From Owenia fusiformis (Eukaryota > Annelida > Polychaeta > Sabellida > Oweniidae), in contig CAIIXF020000006.1 of assembly GCA_903813345.2 (NCBI GenBank), positions 17,800,348 through 17,864,347 on the forward strand: a stretch of DNA of 64,000 bases, given 5' to 3'. Positions 12,101-24,100 of the stretch are shown here, piece after piece. Positions within the stretch are counted from its first letter, which is position 1. Every line of letters starts with the position of its first letter. A model generated the notes under the pieces. The model did no database searches. It saw nothing but the letters and a program-made list of their open reading frames with translations, and had not been told where the DNA came from. A program made the position numbers and the translations under genes.

Positions 12101-15100
12101 TATTTGAGAAAATGCACGGGGGAAGATTCAATCCTTATAGACACAGGTCCTTTTAGCAAAATTCAGGAAATTTTACTTTGAGATTTCTTGAAATTTCTTT
12201 GGGGTAGGGGTGCACCTTACAGTTTGCATCACAGATTGAGTACACCCAACTGAGGGCAACATGGCCATACGGGGTATCATTGGAAAGCGATTTCTAATAT
12301 CTTTCGAGTGATATCCATGTCAAGGCGTTCAATTGCATATTATGACGTCATAACGTTAGGGAGAAACAAAGGTTCATTCAAAACTGCCCAGAAGACAATT
12401 GAATGGCACGGAAGAATGGAATTCGGGGTACTTGGCACAATGGCCTCGCCCCCAAAACACTAAAGTTGCTTCAAAATGTCACGATTTTGGTACCATTGTT
12501 CAGCTAAGATACAGTCCTTTAATATGATATGCGCTATTAGGCTTCTTAATGAACTTAAAAACCTCAAAAGGGGACAAAACCTACAAAATACCCCAAGAAT
12601 GCGCCTTCTAATAGGTTGAAGACCACAGTAGAGTTTCCCATAGGTGGCCATTATAACATTTTACCCTGTATCTTATTAACGATTAGTATCCAAGCCTAGT
12701 GCAACATACCACAGTGTTCGGGAGAGACTCGCCTAGACTGCTATAACAATCTTACCATGGGTTGTCCACCGAATTTTTGAAATAAATAAACTTGAAGACA
12801 CTAACCCCCTCTATCGTCAGATTTCTCAGAGAATTCTGGTAAAATCACCAAGGTCAAAATCACTCCGCCGCCAGCTTAAAATGAGATTTCCCACTGAACT
12901 TTGGCATGTTTTCAGATAAATCAGGACCTACCTTATAAATATTTAGTCCCAATTCACTTCCCAAACGCCAAATGGCGCTCTAATGGGGTAGGAAAGGAGA
13001 AAAATGACTTTTTATACAGAAAACCAAATCACTAACGGTAACCGCTAGTGTCCTTACTCAGGACTATATCCTAAAGACACTTTTGGTAGAAGGCGGCCAT
13101 TTTGAAAAATGGCCGCCATTTTAACGTATTTTACTATAACTCGAAAAGTAGTGGAGCGATTTTGTTCATATTTGGTACATGTGAATACTATAAGCATAGC
13201 ACACTGTCCTATGACACTTTTGGTAGAAGGAGGCCATTTTGAAAAAAAAAATTGGAAAATGGCCGCCATTTTAACGTATTTTACTATAACTCAAAAAGTA
13301 GTGAAGTGATTTTGTTCATATTTGGTATGTGAATACTTTAAGCATGACACACTGTCTAATGACACTTTGGCCAACTTGGCTAGTGAGCAACCATTTCAAA
13401 AATGGTGGCCTTTCTAATGTGTGTTGTTTTACGATATTTGCTATATATTTCGTTTTTAAAGCGCCAGCCATTTCTGTTCGATGGGATTCGCTACACTTTG
13501 GCGTTGCTGTTGTTCTGGTTTTACAATAATTTACACCCTCTACTCTTTGCTGCCACTTTAAGTGTTATTATATTAGCCTTTGTGTTAATTGTTTCCTCAG
13601 TTAGAAATGACGAAGATTGTAAGCAAACGCTGGAACAAACCAGGCAGGAAAATGATGGCAAACCTCTGCATCTTGCCTCTATCGTCAAATTAGGAGAAAC
13701 ACTCCGACTGACCTGTCACTATTGGTAAGTTTTCTTCACTTTTTTCCTAATAGAGCTAACCAAAAAGTTCAAAAAGGCATTAGTTAAGCTTTAATGTCCT
13801 GTTTTAAAGAGCACCTATTCTTACTATTGAAAATGGATTCTACCAATACTTTTCTACATGAATCCTGTGAGACTCAATAAACTTAAGTTTCTCCTGAAAT
13901 AATGAGGATTTTGTATCTACATTTATGATGATTCGTAGCTTTTAAGTCTTTTGTATCCCCATGTTAAGTCAATACACCCTTGCTGAAATCCTCATTTTCT
14001 CAGAACTCAAGTTGATCGAGTCCCAACAAGTAGATTCATGTGGGATAGTATTACTAGAGTCCATTTTCAATAGTTAGAATGAAGGCAGCATAACAAAAAA
14101 TTGTTTCAATTTTATAAATTTTCCGGCTTCTGGTCATTCCTTTTCATGTTTATTTTCTAAAAACACCAAAAATGCACAGTTTATTTCAGGAAAACTGAAG
14201 ATTTTTACAATAAGGTGTTATTTTTCTATAAGAATGGTTACCATTCTTATTATTTGGGAGAATTCACCCATTTTTGCACTTTGAATCCATTATAACTTCA
14301 CCAATTTATAACATATTGTGAATCTTTTGTTGCTTGTAATTTTGTGACCCCCATAGATCTGATTCTGCCTTTAACTCTTTTGCGCGGTATTTAATTATCC
14401 CATCGAACGAAGTTCGGAGGGATATAGGGAACGCCTCCGTCCGTCCGTCCGTCCGTACGTACGTCTGTACGTACGTCCGTCCGTCCGTCCGTCCGTCTGT
14501 CCGTCCGTCCGTCCGGGCAATTACTCAAATACCGTTGGCCCGATTTTGTTCATATTTTGTACACATATACCCTATGGGGGTAGAAGTTCTGCTCGAAAGC
14601 CGATTTTCAAAATGGCCGCTCATTTCAAAATGGCGGCCATTTTAGTGCCGATTTTACAGTAATTTAGGTGCAATATGTAAAACTGTAATAGCAATATGTT
14701 TTAAATGTAAAAAAATTATAAAAGACATTAATAATGCTACAAATGTAGATATTAAAGAAGCACATGGCAGCCATCTTGAAAAATGGCCGCCTTTACTCGT
14801 CATTTTATGATTTTTGCTGTAACTCAAAAAATGGTGGAGCGATTTTGTTCATATTTGGTATGTGAATACTATAAGCATTGCACACTGTCTAAAGACACTT
14901 TTGGTAGAAGGCGGCCATTTTGAAAAATGGCCGCCATTCTAACGTATTTTACTATAACTCGAAAAGTAGTGGAGCGATTTTGTTTATATTTGGTATGTGA
15001 ATACTATAAGCATGACACACTGTCCTATGACATTTTTGGTAGAAGGCAGCCATTTTGAAAAAAAATTTGAAAAATGGCCGCCATTTTAACATATTTTACT

Positions 15101-18100
15101 ATAACTCGAAAAGTAGTGGAGCAATTTTGTTCATATTTGGTATGTGAATACTATAAGCATGGCACACTGTCTATTTCTAATGACACTTTTGGTAGAAGGT
15201 GGCCATTTTGAAAAATGGCCGCCATTTTAACGTATTTTACTATAACTCAAAAAGTAGTGGAGTGATTTTGTTCATATTTGATATGTGAATACTTTAAGCA
15301 TGGCACATTGTCTAATAAAACTTTGGGGAGTAGTGGGCCATTTTGAAAAATGGCCACCATTCTTATGTGTGTTATTTTACAAGTACGTGTGTAATTTTTC
15401 AAAAATTTTAGAGGTAGCTACTTAAAAGCATATTATTTCTCCTAATGACAACTTGGCTAGTGAGCAACCATTTTGAAAATGGTGGTCTTTCTGGTGTGTT
15501 GTTTTATGATATTTGCTATTCGTTTGTAAAAATGCCAGCTATTTCTGTTCGATGGGATTCGCTACGCTTTGGCGTTGCCGTTGTTCTGGTTATTTTTAAA
15601 AGCTACCGAGCGGTAATTAATTTACTAAAAATTAGGATTTTCATGCCTGCCAATTTGAAAGTGACATAAAACCTAAACCAACAGAGATAACACCACCAAA
15701 TTTTTACTCATAATTGGAAACATATGTATAAATCATATGTTAACGTATGAACTCATCACAAATAGAGGCACTGATGATAAAAAAATCCTAAACATTATGT
15801 ATTGCAAAAAAACATAAGACCCCTACTAAATATTACCTTGGTGTACCCCAGCAGCTTCCCTTGCCTGTCCCCCAGGCACAGAGTTGTCAGGCCCATCATC
15901 GTTCTGAGTTTCATTTTCTGAGGCTTCAAATATTAGGCTTCACTGCTAGAATAATTGAATATAGCAGCGATTTGATCATTATTACCCGTCTAAATCTAGC
16001 CCTTTTTAAATACCACAATGTCTGATCACTTCCAGATTCGTATTTGTTACAAATAAATCAATTAAGTGACCAAAATAAGGTTATAATGAAAACACGCACT
16101 ACGCGCCAACGCGCTAGCGCACTAACGCACTGTTCAGAATGATCGTTCCCACAGGCCCGGGAACATGTATAAAAATCGAGTGAGTGAAGAGATTAGGTGG
16201 CTCATCAGAAAGCAGAAGTATGAAGAAGCCCAATGTTTGATCGTTAACTGTGCAAAGATTATCGATTGTCAGTGTGTTTTATCTGATTTAAAAGGAAGAT
16301 AGAAAGTAGCACCTTACAAGATGAATGGTCGCAGATATGCGAATATGCTCCCTATTTCATTGCATTATTTGGGTCCATCCATCGGCGAGAAAAATCCCGT
16401 TTCGAAATCTGAGCCGGGGGCCCGACTACTTGACTAATGACTTAATATAATGTTTATTTGTCGCATGTTACCTCTTAATATCAAGTCATGGGTGTTTTAT
16501 ATATCTTTACTCTTTGTATTTGAAGTTATATCTCACATGACTTACCAAACGGTGGGATAATTCAGGCGCTTTCATGGGGGGGGGGGTGTATAGGGTTATC
16601 GTATAAGAGGAGGGTGAAAATCTATTGTGTATGGCCGCATAAGAGGGGGCAACATTTATCGTATATGGCATCATATAAGTTAAATAAACATATGTTTTAA
16701 AAGAATTAAAGAAGCCTATTATGAAATTTAAAGGCAGTTTGAACGAATACTGTAGATCCAGCTTATCCCCATAAATTTGGGATTTCAATACACAAGTAGT
16801 TGTGGGGGCTTGCCCGTAGCCAGCTTTTTTCCAGGGGAAGCTTTTTCACAATTTTGGCTAATAATCATGAAAAAAATTCTCAGAATGGTGAAAAACTGCA
16901 TGATTTTGAAAGAATCTCTGGCCAGAGGGGGAGCTCCACTCCCCCAGCTCCCCCTCTGGCTACGGGCCTGGTTGTGGGGGTGATTTGAAAAATCAGTCCC
17001 ACATTTATGGGGTAATCCAGATCTCTATATAGTAGTCTCTATATGCCATATGCCAGGACAGTAACCAGGATTTCCTGGGGGGGGGGTCACTTTTTCAAAA
17101 ATTCCAAAGTCACCCTCCGAACCCCCCTGGCTTCGGGGCTGTGTACTGCCTATTTGCCGTATGATTATACATTTGGTACTACGTGGATTCTTGCATTATG
17201 TTATTTCCTTCTGAATATTATCCAAACTTTTCTCAACGGTAATTTCAAAATTATCGTACAGATATATTATTTACCCGACCTTTTTGTAAAATATAGTACT
17301 ATAGGGAGTAGGTGCATTCATGCACCCTCTGGGTCTCTGAGGATCGTGTTGGTTCACCGTCTATATAGGGAGATGTGAAAAATATTGCATACACTGTATG
17401 TTATACATGTAAAAGGGGTGAAAAATGCTGTAAATGGTATAAGACTGAGGGGCTTGTGAAAAATAGTGTATATGGATTTCCAAGACCCCTATGAACCCCC
17501 CTTTCATGTTTGCTTTCGTTTTTCTCAATTTGATTTTAGATTTTAAAAGTTTTGAATTACGTCAGTCCCAGTGAATTGTATTACCTATTTTACCAGGAAT
17601 ATTGTTGAAAACAGGATTGTATTTCATTTGGAATTAATATAATTGGCCGTAAATATTTATTAATTCTAAGTTACTCATGTTCTTTCAGGTCAAATACAGA
17701 GAAAAGTACACGTTCATTTAGTTTTGGAATTATTTCCTAAATTGAAGTTGAATTCTGTTTTTTAACGGTGTGAAGAACATCTTAATTTGTCTTATATTTT
17801 TAGAGAAATCGTAACTTGAAAAGTGTAATTTTCGAGAGGCTTTGTTTATTTCCTGCGGCCGCAAAGTTCACATCAAAGTCTGATTGACAGGTTAGCGGTG
17901 ATTTATACAGTCTTTGAAGTGTCAATGTTTTGACAAGTTCCCAGGTAGTCATAACCCTAATTATACATGTCCCTGGGCCAAGGGTATAGACCAATCATAA
18001 ACATGCGCTTAAAACATGCTCACACATCGTGGGGGAAGGATCATTTTCTATTAGCGCATTGGCGCGTGGCGCGTTAGCGCGTAGCGCGTGTTTTCATTAT

Positions 18101-21100
18101 AACCCCAAAATAATTTTTTTCAGAAACTTTGCTTCGCCAAATTAATTTTAAATCACTTCCTGTCAATGTGAGTACCAAATATTGGCACTGCAATACAAGG
18201 GTGACATCTTTTGAAGTCTGCTAAAACTTTCCTATAGCATGTCGACTCCAGGTTGACATACGCCATAAAGCGTAGTGGCGACAAAACTCGCCTGACCGCG
18301 CAAAAGAGTTAAACAGAACATTGGGCTAGCTTTCTAGAACTTTTTGTTGGCTCTATAATAGGTCTACCTTGAGATACTTTTTATGTCTCCATCATAAGTG
18401 GTGGCAAATTGTTATAGTCTTCAACTTTTTTGTGTTTGGGGTTTTGTGGTTGGTCTTTGTTGGCTGGTGTCCAGTGGTTGGTGTCTGTAACAAATGGCAG
18501 GTGGTGACATTTTGCATGTTAATGACTTGTCTTATATATGTCCCATGAAAATATTTTGAACAAATGTGTTCTCTAAAATGCATCTTCTTGGGATAAGATT
18601 GCTACTAGAGACATGATTTTACATGCAGGATGCTTCCAGTAGTGAGGTGTTCATTCAGACAGGTGTTCATGAAAACAAGTGTTCATAAGGCAGATGTTCA
18701 CTATGACGTCGAAATTTTTATGTTCACTAAAACAGGATATTCCTCACTTATTGAGATATCATTTTGAAACTTCACTAGCATTGGGTTTGAATGAAGTGTA
18801 TCCTCAACATTAGGTAGGACAGTTTTTTTTCTTTTTTTTTATAAAGATATGTTTTATTCTTTACAAACTATTATATGAAATAAATCCCTTCAATCACCGA
18901 TACATATTCTCACATATTATCTACCTAAAATGGGATACATCCAAATAACAAATTATCCACTCTGACTGGTCCACAACCCAACAAAACTGTTATAATTAAA
19001 CTTCTGGTCCAGATGGAGCAAATTTTTGTTTGTTTCATAAAACATGTATATTAAATCTAAAAAAAGTTTGGCTGTTACAGAGAAATAAATGGAATCAAAT
19101 AAAAAGATTGCATAACTTCCATCGTTACAGTGGAAAGCATGATGATGAGGAGAACTTGAGCAAGTTGTGGTATAAGAGAGAACATGGTGATGAAAATTTT
19201 GAAGAGCTTGATCTCGACATGCACGATGATGATGAATTTAACCGGATATACACCCTACCTGACCATACTTTAGTTGTAAAACACTTCCAAGGAGGTAAGT
19301 AGAGGTTCCAAATCTGCCATGGAGTATTCTTTTTGTCATTAGAGAGGTTTCGATAAAAGTTGTTTTGAAAACGTATATGTAAACTTTTACTTTAAAGGGT
19401 CTTGTCACACTAAAATCAATTTGAAATTGATTTTCATGAATTGTTCCCAGTTGGCATAAATAGTTTTGATGTTGTAAAGCATATTCATCAATTAGTGATT
19501 GCAAATGTAATATCTACTGCATCGTTGTAATATGTACGTTATCAACTCAATATATATTGTGGCGTGGTGTTCTACAAACAAGACCCTCTAACGTGGTTCA
19601 TTACACGAACGAATAATTTCACAGTTCGTATAAAAGTTTAAGTTGAGATATAAGTTTTGAACGTATAAAAAGGCATATACACGATGATGGTAAACTTATA
19701 AAATTGGATCTACACGTAAACAATAACATACTCATATGTGTCAACCAATTGACTGTGAATCTCCCTAATAAGCTGAATATGTAAAGTATTCGCTCAAATA
19801 CTTTAACTACTATTTTGATAAACTTATCAATCTAATCTGTGTTAGCGATGCATGGAGCAAGCCATTTGCATTGGCTGTATAACAAACTCTCCCTCTAGTA
19901 TTTGTACAGGGTGTGTCATAATTTTCAACTCCAAAGTCAATTTGAGATAAAACAGAACTATTATATATCATATAGGAACCAAGAATTTTATTTTAGACAA
20001 AGGCATTTGACACATTTGACAATAAATACAGTTTAAAAGTTACAAATGGTAGATGCATTTGAACTAAATTCGGAGATTTTCTACTAATAGCCCACGTAAC
20101 ACCCTCTATAGCGAGACATGGGCAAGTCATGGTAAAGCACTGGGGAGGAACTGGAAACAAAGATATGTTTCTTTTATCCTTCCAATATTTGGCAAGTATG
20201 TAGTATCCGGTTTCAAGTACGATTAGAACTTGGAAACTGATACTGTAATTCACAAATTAATTAAATTAATTCCCTTGATTAGAAAACGAGAGAAAGTACT
20301 TTCATCGTTTCTTCGAGAAATGTTCCTCCCCAGTGGGGTTTTCATCAAACAAAAGTTGAAGTTGCAAGGGTCACCGGGGATGCTCAGATTATGCACCAAA
20401 TGATGTTCAATTTTTGAAATTATCTTTGGTTAGAACCCCAGACCCCCCCTATTCTTGCACAGTTGCACTCACTCGATACAGTATTATATTTGAACATATA
20501 TTTTATATTTGTTTTAAAACATGAAATATGCTTATATATTTTCTGAAATTGCTCACCAGACCCCCGAATTGTTGGACTTGGTCGCTGCACTCACTTGACG
20601 CGGCTCGCTTTGCTCACAGCCATTATCAAGTGCCCTCCCTAACATGAAATCCAGAATCGCAGCTGCTACCTATGCACAAGTTGCAATTGAGGAGCCATTC
20701 TCTTTGCTTGCACAAAGAAATCTGATTCTGCCTGTAGTGGGTATCTTAAAAGTGATACACTGTACCGTGCTAATACAGACTGTAGAAGGAATGATAAACA
20801 AACATAATTAATGTTCTGTTATTTATATTCACAGGTGATGAAGGAACTTATAACTGTAAGTCTGTCAATGGTCAAACAAACTTTCTCTACAGAATAGATG
20901 GTAAGTGCAATTTGATGCCTTTTATAGTCTGTCGGGTTTCCATTTTTATTCATAACTGTAAATGGTTTCTAATTAAAGAATAAGATTTTAACACAATATT
21001 CAGTGGCAGATCTGAAAGCTAACAAGTGGAGGGCCCACATATCATGGCAGAAAAAAAGATTTGGGCCGCTTAAACAGGGTTCGTACACACCTGGAAATGT

Positions 21101-24100
21101 CAGGGAAATTGATTTATTTTTCCAGGTGCTGGAAATGTCAGGGTATTTTAAAATTGGGTCAAAAAGGGCCAAAAATGTCAGGGAATTTTGAAACAGTAGA
21201 TTTGTCAGGGAAATGTCAGGGAATTTTGTATCAATGTTGAAAGAATAATGTTCCAGCAAAATACATTTTAGGGCTATGACAGGATATAAGTGAAATCCAA
21301 AATCATCTACTAGTTGTTTCCACAAATTGCAAATCTTTTCATTAGGGTTGGTTGAATGACATTAGATCTGGTATTGTCTATTTGTAGAACAGTGTGAACA
21401 TTACACTGAAACCGAACAATAAAAATAATGTATAGATGATTTAATACAATTATGCTTTTTTATGTAGTAAGCTTAGTCTTAGGCCATTCAAAGTTAATTA
21501 CTGGTATATATTTCATGGTTTGATGAGGGGTTAATCTGAGGGGGGGGGGGCGGGAGGTGAAAAACAAAAAAAATTCTTGGACCTCTTTACAATGTAAAAT
21601 TGTATTTATATTAAGAAGCTGTCTGTTCGACAGTCCGATCGTACATCAGTCTTTTCAACTTTCAGGGGCTTTGCCAATTTTGAAAACCTTAGCACATGGA
21701 AGTAGGCAACCAAAATGTGTGTGGGGTACTATTAACAGTTTTTGAATTTGGTCCAAATCCACCTTCAGTGACCTTGAAAAGGTCAAAAAAGTTGATTTTC
21801 TAAATTGATATTTTGGATTTAAATTTAGGTCAGCTTAATTACAAAACACCTACTGAGATCTGAAAAAGTTAAATTTTCAAGGTCGAAGGTCAAGGTCATT
21901 AAACTAGGCCACAAATGATGTTATCCAAGTTTCTCAAAGTTTGAGACTACAAATCAATTCTTGTCATCAAAATTCCAAGATAACCGCTAACCTGTTCAAC
22001 TTGAAATTTTTACAGATGCAATAGCAGACTACTGCCAAGATCTGATTAGGTTAAGGGCATGCTGGGTAAACTACGTGGCGGCCATTTTGAATTTTTCAAC
22101 AAATCTTGTCATCAAAATTCCAGGAAAACCACTTATCCGTTCAACCTTGAAATTTTTACAGATGCAAGAGCAGACTATTGCCAAGATCTGATTAGGTTTT
22201 GGGTATGCTGGCTGAATTACATGATGGCCATTTTTAATTATCCCATCGAACGAAGTTCGGAGGGATATAGGGAACGCCTCCGTCCGTCTGTACGTACGTC
22301 CGTCCGTCCGTACGTCCGTCCGTCCGTCCGTCCGTCCGGGCAATAACTCAAATACCGTTGGCCCGATTTTATTCATATTTTGTACACATATACCCTATGA
22401 GGGTAGAAGTTCTGCTCAAAAGCCGATTTTCAAAATGGCCGCTCATTTAAAAATGGCGGCCATTTTAGTGCCGATTTTACAGTAATTTAGGTGCAATATG
22501 TAAAACTGTAATAGCAATATGTTTTAAATGTAAAAAAATTATATAGGACTTTAATAAAGCTAGAAATGTAGATATTAAAAAAGCACATGGCAGCCATCTT
22601 GAAAAATGGCGGCCTTTACTCGTTATTTTACGATTTTTGCTGTAACTCGAAAAGTATTGGAGCGATTTTGTTCATATTTGGTATGTGAATACTATAAGCA
22701 TGGCACACTGTCTAATGACACTTTTGGTAGAAGGCGGCCATTTTGAAAAATGGCGGACATTTTGAAAAATGGCCGCCATTTTAACTTACTTTACTAAAAC
22801 TCGAAAAGTAGTGGAGCGATTTTGTTCATATTTGGTATGTGAATACGTATAAGCATGGCACACTGTCTAATGACACTTTTGGTAGAGGGCGGTCATTTTT
22901 CAAAATGGCCGCCATTTTAACGTATTTTACTATAACTCGAAAAGTAGTGGAGCGATTTTGTTCATATTCGGTATGTGAATACTGTAAGCATGGCACACTG
23001 TCTAATGACACTTTTGGTTGAAGGTGGCCATTTTGAAAAATGGCTGACATTTTGAAAAATGGCTGCCATTTTAACTTATTTTACTATAACTCAAAAAGTA
23101 GTGGAGCGATTTTGTTCATATTTGGTATGTGAATACGTATAAGCATGGTACACTGTCTAATGACACTTTTGGTAGAAGGCAGCCATTTTTCAAAATGGCC
23201 GCCATTTTAACGTATTTTACTATAACTCGAAAAGTAGTGGAGTGATTTTGTTCATATTTGGTGTGTGAATACTATAAGCATGGCACACTGTCTAATGACA
23301 CTTTTGGTAGAAGGCGGCCATTTTTCAAAATGGCCACCATTTTAACATATTTTATTATAACTCGAAAAGTAGTAGAGGGATTTTGCTCATATTTGGTATG
23401 TGAATATTATAAGCATGGCACACTGGTTAGTGACACTTTTGGTAGAAGGTGCCCGTTTTGAAAAATGTTCGATGGGATTCGCTACGCTTTGGCGTTGCCG
23501 TTGTTCTGGTTTTTCAATTTGGCGGCCATTTTGAATTTTTCAACTTGCTCCAAATTGACCAAGTTCTCAGAAGTTCAAATCTGACCTTAGATTTCAGATT
23601 TGACCTTTCGTTCACCTTCAGTGACCTTGAAAAGGTCAAAAAAGTTGATTTTCTAAATTGATATTTTGGATTTAAATTTAGGTCAGCTTAATTACAAAAC
23701 ACCTACTGAGATCTGAAAAAGTTAAATTTTCAAGGTCGAAGGTCAAGGTCATTAAACTAGGTCACAAATGATGTTATCCAAGTTTCTCAAAGTTTGAGAC
23801 TACAAATCAATTCTTGTCATTAAAATTCCAAGAAAACCGCTAACCTGTTCAACTTGAAATTTTTACACATGCAATAGCAGACTAGTGCCAAGACCTGATT
23901 AGGTGAAGGGCATGCTGGGTAAACTACGTGGCGGCCATTTTGAATTTTTCAACAAATCTTGTCATCAAAATTCCAGGAAAACCACTTATCCGTTCAACCT
24001 TGAAATTTTTACTAGGGGTGGGACGGATAACCGAAATACCGAAAAACCGCGGTTCATAGCCTTCGGATCGGTTTTCGGATCACGGCCCTACTTTCGGATC

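Larger units (their letters stand above)
9739..13518 (+). mobile_element. Helitron-like element A2, split by the T/U insertion
   Basis: Starts A|TCCCATCGAACAAAG after ACTAATTA and ends GTTGTTCTGG|T at 13515-13518. It is interrupted at CTGTCTAAAG (10194) and resumes at TAAAGACACTTTTGG (13072) in the same monomer. Remaining A2 DNA totals about 0.9 kb. Its 3' end is 82 bp before exon 4. Confidence 0.75.
13752..18353 (+). mobile_element. Tc1/mariner-like MITE D1, hugely expanded by nested elements
   Basis: Left end TA|GAGCTAACCAAAAAG and right end CTTTTTGTTGGCTC|TA match the termini of D2 (41012-41830). Internal arms around CAATAAACTTAAGTTTC and CAAGTTGATCGAGTCCC are also shared. Between about 14090 and 18310 lie Helitron A3, MULE-like E and a further segment bounded by inverted TTTAACTCTTTTGCGCGGT. 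It starts 27 bp after the exon 4 donor. Confidence 0.55.

Noticed and set aside
13402-13600. Hydrophobic stretch FAATLSVIILAFVLIVSS just before exon 4, tempting as a signal anchor
   Set aside because: It has no in-frame Met after the Helitron end and is the pyrimidine-rich acceptor tract read as protein; exon 4 starts after TTTCCTCAG in the required phase.
14376-18312. Possible transposon F bounded by inverted TTTAACTCTTTTGCGCGGT
   Set aside because: Inverted ends are seen, but no matching target duplication; left as part of the D1 nest.
19397-19592. Possible MITE with AGGGTCTTGT ends
   Set aside because: Only about 10 bp of inverted match and no duplication.
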